Positions 19,857 to 29,463 of a stretch of DNA of 64,000 nt are shown in pieces (position 1 is the stretch's first letter; the number at the start of each line of letters is the position of its first letter). The stretch lies in the NCBI RefSeq assembly GCF_013359735.1, contig NZ_JABFMX010000016.1:33259-97258 (forward strand), read 5' to 3'. Made by a program: the position numbers and the translations under genes. This stretch comes from Arthrobacter sp. C9C5 (GTDB lineage Bacteria; Actinomycetota; Actinomycetes; Actinomycetales; Micrococcaceae). A model generated the notes under the pieces. That model was not told where the DNA came from. It was given only the letters and a program-made list of their open reading frames with translations, and made no database searches.

Positions 19857-20636
19857 TCAATTCCACTTGAACCAACGGGTTGCTGCCGCGCCGGCAATGG
19901 CCGTCCAGAGCAGCAGGACAAAGACGGCGGCAAGATTGACGCTGCCGTGCAGGAAAGCATCCCGCAGCGCCTGGCCCAGCGCGCCGGAGGGAAGGAAGTG
20001 CACAATCGCCTGGGCGAGTGCGGGGAGGCGCTCGGCCGGGATGACGATCCCGCCGAGGGCGCCCAGCAGGATCCACAGGAGGTTGGTGATCGCCAGCGTG
20101 GCCTCCGGCCGGACCGTGCCGGCCACGAGCAAGCCCAGGGCGGTGAAGGCCGCGGCGCCGAGGACCAGCAGCAGGAAGCCCGGGAGCAGCCCCGGCACCG
20201 ACGGCCGCCAGCCCAGGGGCAGGGCGACCGCGGAGACCACCAGCACCTGCAGCAGCAACACCGCCAGCACCGCCAGGACCTTGCCCAGGATCAGCCCGGC
20301 GCGGCCCAGCGGGGTGGTGGACAGGAAGCGCAGCACCCCGTAGCGGCGGTCGAAGCCCGTGGCGATGCCCTGGCCGGTGAAGGCCGTGGACATGGCGCAC
20401 AGGGCGAGGATGCCCGGCACGGCGATGTTGACCCGGCTGGAACCAAGGCCGTCCAGCAGTGGAGTGACGGTCAGGCCCACGAGGGCAAGCAACGGCAGGA
20501 TGATCGCCAGGATCAGCTGTTCGCCGTTACGGATCATGGTGACCGTCTCATACTTGCCCTGCAGCAGGATGCGGCGCAGCAGGGGAGCGGGGCCGCTGCC
20601 CAGCGGGGTGCCGGCGGTGGCGGGGACGGAGCTCAT
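19857..20636 (-). CDS. ABC-2 type transporter permease
   Basis: A 259-residue ABC-2 family membrane protein with six hydrophobic helices. MIRNGEQLILAIILPLLALV starts the first, and the family-typical region around TTPLGRAGLILGKVLAVLAV is present. It ends only 7 bp before ctaA and overlaps its ATPase partner by 4 bp (ATGA). Homologous exporters sit next to ctaA and sufR in mycobacteria. Substrate is unknown; a role in cytochrome oxidase or haem handling is a guess from context only. Confidence 0.88.
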   Translation of the reverse strand: MSSVPATAGTPLGSGPAPLLRRILLQGKYETVTMIRNGEQLILAIILPLLALVGLTVTPLLDGLGSSRVNIAVPGILALCAMSTAFTGQGIATGFDRRYGVLRFLSTTPLGRAGLILGKVLAVLAVLLLQVLVVSAVALPLGWRPSVPGLLPGFLLLVLGAAAFTALGLLVAGTVRPEATLAITNLLWILLGALGGIVIPAERLPALAQAIVHFLPSGALGQALRDAFLHGSVNLAAVFVLLLWTAIAGAAATRWFKWN

Positions 20637-21601
20637 CGGATCTCCCTTCCGGAGATGTCGAGGAAGACGTCCTCGAGGCTGCGGGCGGCCAGGCTCATGG
20701 AGGCGGGCATGATGCCACGGTCCGCCCACCAGGCCGTGACGGCGGCGAGGTCGGCGGGAGTCAGCGCACCGGTGGCGCTGTAGCTGCCGGCGCGCGTCTC
20801 GCGGATTTCGACGTCGGCCGGCAGGACGCCGGCCAGGTCCAGTCCGGGCTCCGCTTCGAAATGCAGCGTCCGGATGTGCTGTGCGCCCGCGGCCGCCAGT
20901 TCGTGCCGCAGCAACTGGGCTACGGTGCCTTCGGCGACGTTCCGGCCGGCGTCGATGATGTAGACGTAGTCGGCCAGGCGCTGGGCGTCGTCCATGAGGT
21001 GGGTCGTGAGGATGATGGCCATGCCGCGGTCCCGCAGTTCGGCGATCAGCTCGAAGACCAACTGGCGGGACTGCGGGTCCAGGCCGGCGCTGGGCTCGTC
21101 GAGGAAAAGCACCTCGGGGCGGCCAACCAGGGCTGCGGCAAGGGCGAGCCGCTGCTTTTGGCCGCCGGAGAGGCGCCGCACGGAGGTCCGGCTGAAAGCG
21201 TCGATGCCCAGGCGCGCGACGAGTTCGTCCACCGGCCACGGGTCCTGGTACATGCCGGCGATATGCCTGAGCAGGGGGATCGGTCGGGCCGACGGCGGCA
21301 GGCCGCCGTCCTGGAGCATCACGCCTACGCGGGCGCGCAGCGCCGCCCCTGCCGTGTCCGGATCCTGGCCGAGCAGGATGATGCTGCCGCCGGTCCGTTT
21401 CTGCAGTCCCTGGGCGCATTCGATGGTGGTGGTCTTACCCGCCCCGTTGGCGCCAAGCAGGGCGGTCACCTGGCCGCGCTCGGCAACAAGGGACACGCCG
21501 CTGACCACCCGCAGCATTTTGCCGTCAAGGCTGGGCAGCGGACCAACATCCTTGATGAGCCCGCTGATTGTCAGGGCGGGGGATTCGGGAGATCGCACCA
21601 A
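20633..21601 (-). CDS. ABC transporter ATP-binding protein, exporter type
   Basis: Nucleotide-binding subunit of about 322 residues. Walker A is LLGANGAGKTTTIE, signature RRLSGGQKQRLALAAAL, Walker B EVLFLDEPSAGLDPQSR, and H-loop ILTTHLMDDAQ. It pairs with the ABC-2 permease downstream (4-bp overlap). The start is TTG 21601 or, more likely, GTG 21598. No ribosome site precedes it, but TAGAAT lies 6 bases upstream, suggesting a leaderless mRNA. It is divergent from sufR. Confidence 0.9.
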   Translation of the reverse strand: MVRSPESPALTISGLIKDVGPLPSLDGKMLRVVSGVSLVAERGQVTALLGANGAGKTTTIECAQGLQKRTGGSIILLGQDPDTAGAALRARVGVMLQDGGLPPSARPIPLLRHIAGMYQDPWPVDELVARLGIDAFSRTSVRRLSGGQKQRLALAAALVGRPEVLFLDEPSAGLDPQSRQLVFELIAELRDRGMAIILTTHLMDDAQRLADYVYIIDAGRNVAEGTVAQLLRHELAAAGAQHIRTLHFEAEPGLDLAGVLPADVEIRETRAGSYSATGALTPADLAAVTAWWADRGIMPASMSLAARSLEDVFLDISGREIR

Positions 21602-21603
21602 AG

Positions 21604-21609
21604 CATTCT
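21604..21609 (-). promoter_or_regulatory. Candidate -10 box for a leaderless ABC exporter/ctaA transcript
   Basis: On the minus strand TAGAAT is followed by GCTTTG and then the GTG start at 21598. The spacing would place the first transcribed base at the start codon; no Shine-Dalgarno is present. No matching -35 box is seen. Confidence 0.4.
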
Positions 21610-21687
21610 ACGCGATGTAGTAGGCGCGGCCCCGATCCGAAGCAGGCGCCAGGAAAGCCATGCCTTACTGGATCGGGGGAGTAAATT

Positions 21688-21705
21688 ACGACATGATTGT
21701 GTTGT
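21688..21705. promoter_or_regulatory. Candidate SufR operator upstream of sufR
   Basis: ACGACA-TGATTG-TGTTGT forms an imperfect inverted repeat (5 of 6 positions) with a 6-base spacer, ending 7 bases before the sufR ATG. The layout resembles short spaced repeats bound by SufR in other bacteria, and autoregulation is expected for the family. The assignment is tentative. Confidence 0.3.
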
Positions 21706-21712
21706 GTATTCC

Positions 21713-22555
21713 ATGAGCCCAACTACTTCTGCCGCGCCTCCCGTGCGCGCGGAGTCGGCCGACCCTGCCGAAGGCGCGGCTGTTCCTGCAGCAATGCCTG
21801 CGGTAATGGCTGCTGACGCGGAGGAACGCACCCGGGACCGCGTCCTGGCGGCAGTGCTGGAACACGGTCCCATCAGCGCCGCGGAGCTCGGCGAGCTGCT
21901 GGGTTTCACTCCGGCGGCGGTTCGCCGTCACCTGGACCACCTCTCGCGTCACGGCGTGATCGAGGTCAAACGCGCGTCCCGTGCGGGCGCCGGCGCGGGA
22001 CGCCCGGCCCGCCGCTACGTGCTCAGCTCGCAGGGCCAGTCCACGCTGGGCAACGACTACCTCGACATCGCCAGCTCCGCGTTGCGGCGGCTGGGCGAAA
22101 TGGCCGGCCAGGACGCGGTACGGGAGTTCGCCGTCGAGCGCTTCGCCGAGATGGAACGCCGCTACGCGCCTGAAATCGAGCGGGCGGGAACCGATATCAC
22201 GGCCCGCGCGCAGGCCCTGTCCGAGGCGCTGAGCCGCGACGGTTTCGTCGCCTCGGCGCAGTCGATCGAGGCCAAGGCGCCGCTGCCGGCCGCCCTTTCC
22301 AGCGTCCAGCTCTGCCAGGGCCACTGCCCCATCCAGCAGCTCGCCGCGCAGTTCCCGGTGTTCTGCGATGTGGAGACTGAACTGTTCTCCCGGCTGGTCG
22401 GCGTCGATGTTCGCCGGCTCTCCACCCTGGCGCGCGGCGGCCATGTCTGCACCACCCACATACCTACGGGCCGTCCGGCCGCCATCGGGGCTCCCAGCCC
22501 CGCGGGCCCCGGCAACCCGGACGAAGTATCCAACCATCTGCAAGAAAGGCCGTGA
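21713..22555 (+). CDS. sufR: SufR-type iron-sulfur sensing repressor
   Basis: A 280-residue winged-helix regulator placed directly before sufB. The DNA-binding part (about residues 40-85) reads [20 protein letters not shown] then [10 protein letters not shown]. The C-terminal half has the cluster-binding cysteines CQGHC, then FC and VC, as in cyanobacterial and mycobacterial SufR. SufR with a 4Fe-4S cluster represses the suf operon. The N-terminal 35 residues are Ala/Pro-rich and poorly conserved. Its stop overlaps the sufB ATG by one base (TGATG), so expression is coupled. Confidence 0.9.
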   Translation: MSPTTSAAPPVRAESADPAEGAAVPAAMPAVMAADAEERTRDRVLAAVLEHGPISAAELGELLGFTPAAVRRHLDHLSRHGVIEVKRASRAGAGAGRPARRYVLSSQGQSTLGNDYLDIASSALRRLGEMAGQDAVREFAVERFAEMERRYAPEIERAGTDITARAQALSEALSRDGFVASAQSIEAKAPLPAALSSVQLCQGHCPIQQLAAQFPVFCDVETELFSRLVGVDVRRLSTLARGGHVCTTHIPTGRPAAIGAPSPAGPGNPDEVSNHLQERP

Positions 22556-24018
22556 TGACGGACCAACTATCAGAGAAGAAGGTTGCTGAATCCACTGTGA
22601 TCTCGGAGATTCTGGAAAAGAATCCCGAGCTCCACGGAATCGGAACCTACGAATACGGCTGGGCCGACAAGAACGACGTCGGCGCCAATGCACGCCGTGG
22701 TATCGATGAGGACGTCGTACGTGACATCTCGGCCAAGAAGAACGAGCCGGAATGGATGCTGGACCTGCGCCTGAAGGGCCTGAAGTACTTCGACCGCAAG
22801 CCCATGCCCACCTGGGGCGCGGACCTGTCCGGCATCGACTTCGACAACATCAAATACTTCGTGCGCTCCACGGAAAAGCAGGCCGCCACCTGGGAAGACC
22901 TGCCCGAGGACATCCGGAACACCTACGAGAAGCTGGGCATCCCGGAAGCCGAGCGCAGCCGCCTCGTCTCCGGCGTCGCCGCCCAGTACGAGTCCGAGGT
23001 CGTCTACCACCAGATCCGCGAGGACCTGGAAGCTCAGGGCGTTATCTTCCTGGACACCGACACCGCGCTCCGCGAACACCCGGAAATCTTCCAGGAGTAC
23101 TTCGGCACCATCATCCCGGTGGGCGACAACAAGTTCGCGTCGCTGAACACGGCCGTCTGGTCCGGCGGTTCCTTCGTGTACGTGCCCAAGGGCGTCCACG
23201 TGGACATCCCGCTGCAGGCCTACTTCCGCATCAACACGGAAAACATGGGCCAGTTCGAGCGCACCCTGATCATCGCGGACGAGGATTCCTACGTCCATTA
23301 CATCGAGGGTTGCACCGCACCGATCTACACGTCGGACTCGCTGCACTCCGCCGTCGTGGAAATCATCGTGAAGAAGGGCGCCCGCGTCCGCTACACGACC
23401 ATCCAGAACTGGTCCACTAACGTGTACAACCTGGTCACCAAGCGCGCCATCTGCGAAGAGGGCGCCACCATGGAGTGGATCGATGGCAACATCGGCTCCA
23501 AGGTGACCATGAAGTACCCGGCCGTCTACCTTGTGGGCGAAGGCGCCAAGGGCGAGACCCTCTCGATCGCGTTCGCCGGCGAAGGCCAGCACCAGGACAC
23601 CGGCTCCAAGATGGTCCACATCGCGCCCAACACCAAGAGCTCGATCATCTCCAAGTCCGTGGCCCGCGGCGGCGGCCGGGCTGCCTACCGCGGCCTGGTC
23701 CAGGTCCGCGAAGGCGCCAAGCACTCGGCCAACACGGTCCGCTGTGACGCGCTGCTGGTGGACACCATCAGCCGCTCGGACACCTACCCGTACATCGACA
23801 TCCGCGAGGACGACGTCACCATGGGCCACGAGGCCACGGTCTCGCGGGTCAGCGAAGAACAGCTGTTCTACCTGATGTCCCGCGGCATGCGCGAAGACGA
23901 GGCCATGGCGATGATCGTCCGCGGCTTCATCGAGCCGATTGCCCGCGAACTGCCGATGGAATACGCCCTCGAGCTGAACCGCCTGATTGAACTGCAGATG
24001 GAAGGATCGGTCGGTTAA
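22555..24018 (+). CDS. sufB: Fe-S cluster assembly scaffold SufB
   Basis: Core scaffold of the SUF iron-sulfur assembly complex SufBCD; 487 residues. Recognisable regions: [60 protein letters not shown], and the conserved carboxyl part [20 protein letters not shown]. No intein interrupts the gene, unlike several mycobacterial sufB genes. GTG 22552 lies one codon upstream, but ATG 22555 overlaps the sufR stop and is preferred. The stop overlaps the sufD ATG by one base. Confidence 0.97.
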   Translation: MTDQLSEKKVAESTVISEILEKNPELHGIGTYEYGWADKNDVGANARRGIDEDVVRDISAKKNEPEWMLDLRLKGLKYFDRKPMPTWGADLSGIDFDNIKYFVRSTEKQAATWEDLPEDIRNTYEKLGIPEAERSRLVSGVAAQYESEVVYHQIREDLEAQGVIFLDTDTALREHPEIFQEYFGTIIPVGDNKFASLNTAVWSGGSFVYVPKGVHVDIPLQAYFRINTENMGQFERTLIIADEDSYVHYIEGCTAPIYTSDSLHSAVVEIIVKKGARVRYTTIQNWSTNVYNLVTKRAICEEGATMEWIDGNIGSKVTMKYPAVYLVGEGAKGETLSIAFAGEGQHQDTGSKMVHIAPNTKSSIISKSVARGGGRAAYRGLVQVREGAKHSANTVRCDALLVDTISRSDTYPYIDIREDDVTMGHEATVSRVSEEQLFYLMSRGMREDEAMAMIVRGFIEPIARELPMEYALELNRLIELQMEGSVG

Positions 24019-25304
24019 TGACTGACATCACTACTGAAAAGGCCCGCATCGGCGCGCCCTCAGCCCAGCCGTTCATCAACGGTTTCACCGAGGAAGGCGA
24101 AAGCCTTTCACCGCTGAACGCCGCGGAGTCCAAGTCGCCGCTGGCCGGCGAAGCCGTCAAGCGCCACTCGCACGGCGGCGGCGTCGGCGTCCCGGACAGC
24201 TCACGCGCCGGCCGCCTGACCTCGTACAAGCTGGCGGACTTCAAGCCGCTGACCGGCATGGAGGAAGACTGGCGGTTCACCCCGCTCAAGCGCCTTCGCG
24301 GCCTGCACGCCGACGTCCTGAATGGTGCGGCGCCGTCTGTGGCCGTCACCGGCCCGGACAGCGTCCGGGTCGAGACCGTCGGCCGGGACGACGCCCGGAT
24401 CGGCTCCGCCGCCATCCCCGAGGACCGGGTTTCCGCGAACGCCTGGGAGAACTTCACCGAGGCCACCGTCATCACGGTTCCCGCCGAGGTCCAGGCTGAG
24501 GGCGAGGTCAGCGTGGTGCTGACCGGCCAGGGCACCGGGGCGTCCGCGCAGCACGTTGTGATCGTCGCGGAGAAGTTCTCCAAGGCCGTCGTCGTCCTGG
24601 ACCACCAGGGCACCGCCGTCGTCTCGGAAAACATCGAAATCCTGGTTGAGGACGGCGCGCAGCTCACCGTCATCTCGCTCCAGGAATGGAACGACGACGC
24701 CGTGCACGCCTCCTCCCAGCAGGCGAAGCTTGGCCGCGACGCCAAATTCAAGCACATCGTCGTCAGCCTCGGCGGCGACCTGGTCCGCGTCACGCCGTCG
24801 ACCCGCTTCACCGCCCCCGGCGCCGAAGCGGAAATGTTCGGACTGTACTTCGCCGACGCTGGCCAGCACCTTGAGCAGCGCCTCTTCGTGGACCATGCCG
24901 TCGCCAACTGCAAGTCCAACGTGCTCTACAAGGGCGCCCTGCAGGGCCGGAACGCGCACACCGTCTGGGTGGGCGACGTCCTGATCCGCAAGGAAGCAGA
25001 AGGCACCGACACGTACGAGGCCAACCGCAACCTGGTTCTCACCGACGGTGCCCGCGCGGATTCCGTGCCCAACCTTGAGATCGAAACCGGCCTGATCGCC
25101 GGCGCCGGCCACGCCAGCGCCACCGGCCGCTTCGACGACGAGCACTTGTTCTACTTGATGGCCCGCGGTATTCCGGAAAAGGTGGCCCGCCGACTGGTGG
25201 TCCGCGGCTTCCTGAACGAGATCATCCAGCAGATCAAGGTTCCCGCCATCGAAGAGCGCCTCACGGCCGCCGTCGAGCGCGAGCTCGCCGCCACGGAAAA
25301 CTAG
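24018..25304 (+). CDS. sufD: Fe-S cluster assembly protein SufD
   Basis: SufD forms the scaffold heterodimer with SufB; 428 residues. The beta-helix core is seen in VDHAVANCKSNVLYKGALQG with the conserved cysteine, followed by NRNLVLTDGARADSVPNLEI and HLFYLMARGIPEKVARRLVV, which parallel the end of SufB. The first 60 residues are variable. ATG 24018 overlaps the sufB stop by one base. A Rieske ferredoxin gene follows after 31 bp. Confidence 0.95.
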   Translation: MTDITTEKARIGAPSAQPFINGFTEEGESLSPLNAAESKSPLAGEAVKRHSHGGGVGVPDSSRAGRLTSYKLADFKPLTGMEEDWRFTPLKRLRGLHADVLNGAAPSVAVTGPDSVRVETVGRDDARIGSAAIPEDRVSANAWENFTEATVITVPAEVQAEGEVSVVLTGQGTGASAQHVVIVAEKFSKAVVVLDHQGTAVVSENIEILVEDGAQLTVISLQEWNDDAVHASSQQAKLGRDAKFKHIVVSLGGDLVRVTPSTRFTAPGAEAEMFGLYFADAGQHLEQRLFVDHAVANCKSNVLYKGALQGRNAHTVWVGDVLIRKEAEGTDTYEANRNLVLTDGARADSVPNLEIETGLIAGAGHASATGRFDDEHLFYLMARGIPEKVARRLVVRGFLNEIIQQIKVPAIEERLTAAVERELAATEN

Positions 25305-25335
25305 TGCACGGCACTAGGGAACACGGACAACGAAC

Positions 25336-25695
25336 ATGACGGAACAGCCAAAGGGCGAGCTGGTCTGCAGCGCCAGCGAGATCCAGGTCAAGCAGGCGCT
25401 GCGGATCCTGATCGACGACTACCCGGTAGCGGTCGTGAAGGACTCGATGGGGGAGATCCACGCCATCGGCGACACCTGCTCGCACGCGGACATCTCGCTC
25501 TCCGAAGGCGAGGTGGAAGGCTGCAAGATCGAATGCTGGGGCCACGGCTCCCAGTTCGACCTGCGCAGCGGCCAGCCGCTCCAGCTGCCCGCCTACGATC
25601 CCGTGCCTGTCTTCGCCGTGACCATCCAGGATGACGACGTCTACGTGGACGTCAGCACCATCCTGAACGGCGCCGAAGCTCCGAACTTCAGCTGA
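25336..25695 (+). CDS. Rieske [2Fe-2S] ferredoxin-like protein
   Basis: A 119-residue Rieske-fold protein. The cluster ligands are visible as CSH (DTCSHADISL) and CWGH (IECWGHGSQFDLRSG), with the usual spacing between the two pairs. No membrane segment or oxygenase domain is present, so it is a stand-alone ferredoxin subunit of the non-haem oxygenase type. It sits between sufD and sufC, an arrangement found in several actinobacteria. It may supply electrons or be an early client of the SUF machinery; both are inference. Confidence 0.92.
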   Translation: MTEQPKGELVCSASEIQVKQALRILIDDYPVAVVKDSMGEIHAIGDTCSHADISLSEGEVEGCKIECWGHGSQFDLRSGQPLQLPAYDPVPVFAVTIQDDDVYVDVSTILNGAEAPNFS

Positions 25696-25807
25696 CCGCC
25701 GGGGCAAGCCACGCTTGTCCCGGCCAGGTCGGCAACCAGCACCACAAAAACTTATCGACGAGAAACGCACCGCCGCCGAGGCGGGGGTGCAGAGGAGAAC
25801 AAGACAC

Positions 25808-26605
25808 ATGTCTACTCTTGAGATCAAGGACCTGCACGTCAGCATTGACACCGAGCAGGGCACCAAGGAAATCCTGAAGGGCGTCAGCCTGACCATCAAG
25901 ACCGGCCAGACCCACGCCATCATGGGTCCCAACGGCTCGGGCAAGTCCACCCTGGCCTCCACCATCGCCGGGCACCCGCGCTACAACGTCACGAGCGGCA
26001 CCATCACGCTCGACGGCGAAGACGTCCTCGCGATGAGCGTTGACGAGCGCGCCCGCGCCGGCCTGTTCCTGGCCATGCAGTACCCGGTCGAGGTTCCCGG
26101 CGTCAGCATGACCAACTTCTTGCGCACCGCCAAGACCGCAATTGACGGCGAAGCCCCGAAGCTCCGCACCTGGACCAAGGACGTCAAGGCCGCCATGGCC
26201 CAGCTTCGCATCGACGCCGACTTCACCCAGCGCAACGTCAACGAGGGCTTCTCCGGCGGCGAGAAGAAGCGCGTCGAGATCCTCCAGCTGGAGCTCTTCA
26301 AGCCCAAGTTCGCCATCCTCGACGAGACCGACTCAGGCCTGGACGTCGACGCGCTCAAGGTTGTCTCCGAGGGCGTCAACCGCGCCCACGCCGAGGGCAA
26401 CATGGGCACCCTGCTGATCACCCACTACACCCGGATCCTGCGCTACATCAAGCCGGAATTCGTGCACGTGTTCGTTGACGGCAAGGTTGTCGAAGAGGGC
26501 GGCCCGGAGCTGGCCGACCGCCTTGAAGAAGAAGGCTACGACCGCTACCTCCCGGGCGCCGGAGCCGCCACCATCGCTGCCGCCGACGCCGCAGCACAGG
26601 CCTAG
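25808..26605 (+). CDS. sufC: Fe-S cluster assembly ATPase SufC
   Basis: ATPase of the SufBCD complex, 265 residues. Walker A is IMGPNGSGKSTLASTIAGHP, signature NEGFSGGEKKRVEILQL, Walker B KFAILDETDSGLDVDALK, then LITHYTRILRYI. ATG 25808 follows AGAGGAG and begins MSTLEIKDLHV as in the family; upstream in-frame codons are not conserved. It is followed 13 bp later by the SufT-like gene. Confidence 0.97.
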   Translation: MSTLEIKDLHVSIDTEQGTKEILKGVSLTIKTGQTHAIMGPNGSGKSTLASTIAGHPRYNVTSGTITLDGEDVLAMSVDERARAGLFLAMQYPVEVPGVSMTNFLRTAKTAIDGEAPKLRTWTKDVKAAMAQLRIDADFTQRNVNEGFSGGEKKRVEILQLELFKPKFAILDETDSGLDVDALKVVSEGVNRAHAEGNMGTLLITHYTRILRYIKPEFVHVFVDGKVVEEGGPELADRLEEEGYDRYLPGAGAATIAAADAAAQA

Positions 26606-26618
26606 TTAGGACTACGCC

Positions 26619-26951
26619 ATGACCGAAATCAATATGGCCCGCACGGGCCTCGAGGATGTCGAAGAGGCACTCAAGGATGTGATCGACCCGGAACTCGGCG
26701 TGAACATCGTTGACCTGGGCCTGCTCTACGGCCTGAAGTACTCCGACGACGACGGCGCCCTGCTGATCGACATGACGCTGACCACGGCGGCCTGCCCGCT
26801 CACCGACGTGATCGAGGAACAGGTGGGCAAGGCCCTGGACGGCATTGTCGACGACTGGCGGCTGAACTGGGTGTGGATGCCGCCATGGGGTCCGGAACGG
26901 ATCACCGAAGACGGCCGCGACCAGATGCGCGCCCTGGGCTTCAACATCTAA
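26619..26951 (+). CDS. sufT: SufT/MIP18-family metal-sulfur cluster assembly factor
   Basis: A 110-residue DUF59 (MIP18-like) protein, here with the signature VIDPELGVNIVDLGLLYGL near the N-terminus and MTLTTAACPLTDVIEEQV with the conserved cysteine. SufT proteins take part in maturation of Fe-S proteins. It is the last gene of the suf unit, ending at a strong terminator. In mycobacteria sufS and sufU lie between sufC and sufT; they are absent here. Confidence 0.92.
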   Translation: MTEINMARTGLEDVEEALKDVIDPELGVNIVDLGLLYGLKYSDDDGALLIDMTLTTAACPLTDVIEEQVGKALDGIVDDWRLNWVWMPPWGPERITEDGRDQMRALGFNI

Positions 26952-26960
26952 GGTCCCCAC

Positions 26961-27007
26961 AACGACGGCGGGCCCACCTCTTGGAGGTGGGCCCGCCGTC
27001 GTTTTTT
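26961..27007 (+). terminator. Strong terminator of the suf operon
   Basis: A 20-bp perfect stem (AACGACGGCGGGCCCACCTC paired with its complement ending GTCGTT), loop TTG, followed by a T-run. It can also serve the opposing peptidase gene at 27093. Confidence 0.92.
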
Positions 27008-27092
27008 CTGCCGTGATGGCATCGATTGCTCCGCAACGGCCCTTTTGGAGGCCCATAACGGCGGTTTCGGAGCAGTCGATCGGGTTACGGGG

Positions 27093-27977
27093 TTAGGGGG
27101 TGGCGACCTTGAAGGTGTCGCACTGGTTGATGTCGCCGGTCTTGTAACCCTGGTAGAACCACTTCTGCCGCTGCGCGCTGGAGCCGTGGGTCCAGGACTC
27201 CGGCGAAACCCGGCCGGTGGCGGCCTTCTGAATCCGGTCATCGCCCACCGAGGAAGCCGCGGACAGGGCGTCCTGCAGGTCCTGCGTCTTGAGCGGTTCC
27301 AGGAACGGCTGACCGCTCTTCGGGTCCTTGGTGGTGGTGGCGTAGCGGACCCACAGCCCCGCGTAGCAGTCGGCCTGGAGCTCCACCCGCACCGCGCCGG
27401 ACTGCGGACCCTGCGGATCCTGCTGGGCACGGTCGATGGTGCCGAGGACATTCTGGATATGGTGTCCGAACTCGTGGGCCACCACGTACTCCTGCGCCAG
27501 CGGCCCGCCAGAGGAGCCGAAGCGGTCCACGAGCTCCTGGAAGAAGCCCGGATCGAAATACGCCGTCTGGTCGGCGGGGCAGTAGAACGGGCCGACCTCC
27601 GAGGTGGCTGAGCCGCAACCGGTGTTGGTGGCGCCGCGGAAAAGGACCGTCTCCGGCTGCGGGTACTTCTTGTTGTACTGCGCCAGGTAGTCCGGCCAGA
27701 AGGCATTCAGGCTGTTGACCGTGCCCACGATCCGGCATTCCAGACGGGCGTCGGCGTCGGCGCCGGTCTTGCAGGCCGGTGCGGTGCTTTGGCTCTGGGT
27801 CTGGTCCTGGGTAGTGCCGGCCAGGCCCTCCAGGAGCTGCGGGTTGATGCCGAACAGCGCGGCCAACAGCAGCACTATGCCACCGCCGATCCCGCCGCCG
27901 ATTTTGGTGCCGCGGCCCATGCCGCCGCGGCTCTGGACCTGCGACGGGTCCAGTTGCACGTTGTCATTGAAACTCAT
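27093..27977 (-). CDS. ypfJ: Neutral zinc metallopeptidase, YpfJ type
   Basis: A 294-residue membrane-anchored protein of the putative neutral zinc metallopeptidase family. After a short cytoplasmic segment there is a Gly-rich stretch and one hydrophobic helix (about residues 26-44). The peptidase part has YFDPGFFQELVDRFG, the zinc motif HEFGHHIQN, and VELQADCYAGLW with the third ligand region. ATG 27977 is used because the family begins MSFNDN-like and upstream codons overlap the divergent ligase gene. Substrate unknown. Confidence 0.9.
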   Translation of the reverse strand: MSFNDNVQLDPSQVQSRGGMGRGTKIGGGIGGGIVLLLAALFGINPQLLEGLAGTTQDQTQSQSTAPACKTGADADARLECRIVGTVNSLNAFWPDYLAQYNKKYPQPETVLFRGATNTGCGSATSEVGPFYCPADQTAYFDPGFFQELVDRFGSSGGPLAQEYVVAHEFGHHIQNVLGTIDRAQQDPQGPQSGAVRVELQADCYAGLWVRYATTTKDPKSGQPFLEPLKTQDLQDALSAASSVGDDRIQKAATGRVSPESWTHGSSAQRQKWFYQGYKTGDINQCDTFKVATP

Positions 27978-28035
27978 GCTGTCACAATATCCTTTCCCCG
28001 CGGCAGGGGCCCCGCCGCCCGGTAAAGTTGATCCG

Positions 28036-29463
28036 ATGCCTTTTCTTGACAGACTCCAGCGTTGGGCCGATGAACGCCCCGACGGCACCGCCGTCGTCGT
28101 GGCTGGAAAACGCCTGAGCTGGTCCGAACTGCGGAACGCCGCGGCTGCGCTCGTCCCGGTGACGCCGGCCGTCACGGTGCTGGCCGAGCGCAACTCCACG
28201 GACTTTGCGGTCGCCTTCGCGGCCGCTGTCGCGGCCGGCCGCCGCTGCGCCGTGCTGGACCCCACGTGGCCGCGGCAGCTCCTGGACGGCATCACCGCTC
28301 GGATCGCGGATGCGGTCCCCGCCGACGGCGCAGGCCAGGGCGCCGGCCTGGGCAGCGAGCTCGCGGACGGGGCGCCGGAGTCACCTTTCCTGATCGGGCT
28401 CACCTCCGGCACGACGGCGCTGCCCAAGGCGTTCACCCGCTCGCGGCGCTCCTGGCGGTTGTCCTTCGAGTCTTCGCTCGAGTTTTTCGGCCTGCGGGGC
28501 GAGGACAGGACCCTCGCACCCGGACCCCTGGCCGCCAGCCTCAATCTCTATGCCCTGGCCGAATGCCTGTATGCCGGCTCCGAGTTCCACACCCTGGAAC
28601 AGTTCGACGTCGGCGACGCGCACACCGCGGTCAGCCATGACGGCATCACCCGGCTGGTCCTGGTTCCCACCATGCTGCGGCTCCTCAGTGAGCGCGGCCT
28701 GGCCGGCGGCGTGGATGCCTCCGGCCTGCGGAGCATCATCTGTGCCGGCTCCAAGCTCGACGCGCGCACCCTGGAGGCCGCGCGCCGCTGGGCGCCGAAC
28801 GCGACGATCTTCGAGTACTACGGCGCCGCGGAGCTCAGTTTCGTCGCCGGCGCGGGCCTGCGGCCGGGCGAGGCTCCGGCGTCCGGCGGGACGGGGAACG
28901 GCACGGGAATCGGCGGTCCGTTTCCCGGCGTCGAGATCAGGATTCTCGACGACGGCGGCGCCCCGGTTCCGGACGGACGCGACGGCAACGTCTGCGTGCG
29001 CAGCGGAATGGTCAGCGACGGGTACCTGTGGGGCGACGACGGCGCGGCGCTGCAGTGCTTCGACGGCTGGTACACCGTGGGGGACCGGGGCTACCTGTCC
29101 GAAGGAACCCTGCATTTGCTGGGCCGCCGTTCGGACATGATTGTCACATCGGGAACCAACGTGTACCCACACGAGGTGGAACTCGCCCTCGCGTCCGTGC
29201 CGGGCGTCGCCGCCGCCATCGCCGCCGGGCAGCCGGACGACCTTCGCGGCCAGCGCGTCGTGGCCGCGGTACTGCCGTCCCACGGAGGCCTGACGGGCAC
29301 GCAGCTGAAGGCCGGCGTCGAGGATGTCCTGGCCCGGAGCAAGCGTCCGCTGGATTACTACGCATTGACCGAGCTGCCCCTTACCGACCGCGGCAAGCCC
29401 AGCCGTCCGCTGCTGCTTGAGTGGATCGCCCGGAATGATCCACGTGTCCGGCGCCTTGGCTGA
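28036..29463 (+). CDS. AMP-dependent acyl-CoA synthetase/ligase
   Basis: An ANL-superfamily adenylating enzyme of 475 residues that would activate a carboxylic acid to its CoA ester. Motifs: LTSGTTALPKAF (P-loop, with Ala in place of the usual Gly), FEYYGAAELSF, GWYTVGDRGYL, GRRSDMIVTSGTNVYPHEVE and a C-terminal LTDRGKPSR lysine. It overlaps a thiolase gene by 29 bp, and both lie next to the biotin transporter bioYMN. The same trio of ligase, thiolase and BioY occurs in the Bacillus subtilis yhfUTS operon, so a link to biotin or pimelate-like acyl chains is plausible. Substrate is not known. Confidence 0.88.
   Translation: MPFLDRLQRWADERPDGTAVVVAGKRLSWSELRNAAAALVPVTPAVTVLAERNSTDFAVAFAAAVAAGRRCAVLDPTWPRQLLDGITARIADAVPADGAGQGAGLGSELADGAPESPFLIGLTSGTTALPKAFTRSRRSWRLSFESSLEFFGLRGEDRTLAPGPLAASLNLYALAECLYAGSEFHTLEQFDVGDAHTAVSHDGITRLVLVPTMLRLLSERGLAGGVDASGLRSIICAGSKLDARTLEAARRWAPNATIFEYYGAAELSFVAGAGLRPGEAPASGGTGNGTGIGGPFPGVEIRILDDGGAPVPDGRDGNVCVRSGMVSDGYLWGDDGAALQCFDGWYTVGDRGYLSEGTLHLLGRRSDMIVTSGTNVYPHEVELALASVPGVAAAIAAGQPDDLRGQRVVAAVLPSHGGLTGTQLKAGVEDVLARSKRPLDYYALTELPLTDRGKPSRPLLLEWIARNDPRVRRLG

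Noticed and set aside
22555..24018. An intein in sufB, as in several mycobacteria
   Set aside because: The product has normal length and uninterrupted motifs.
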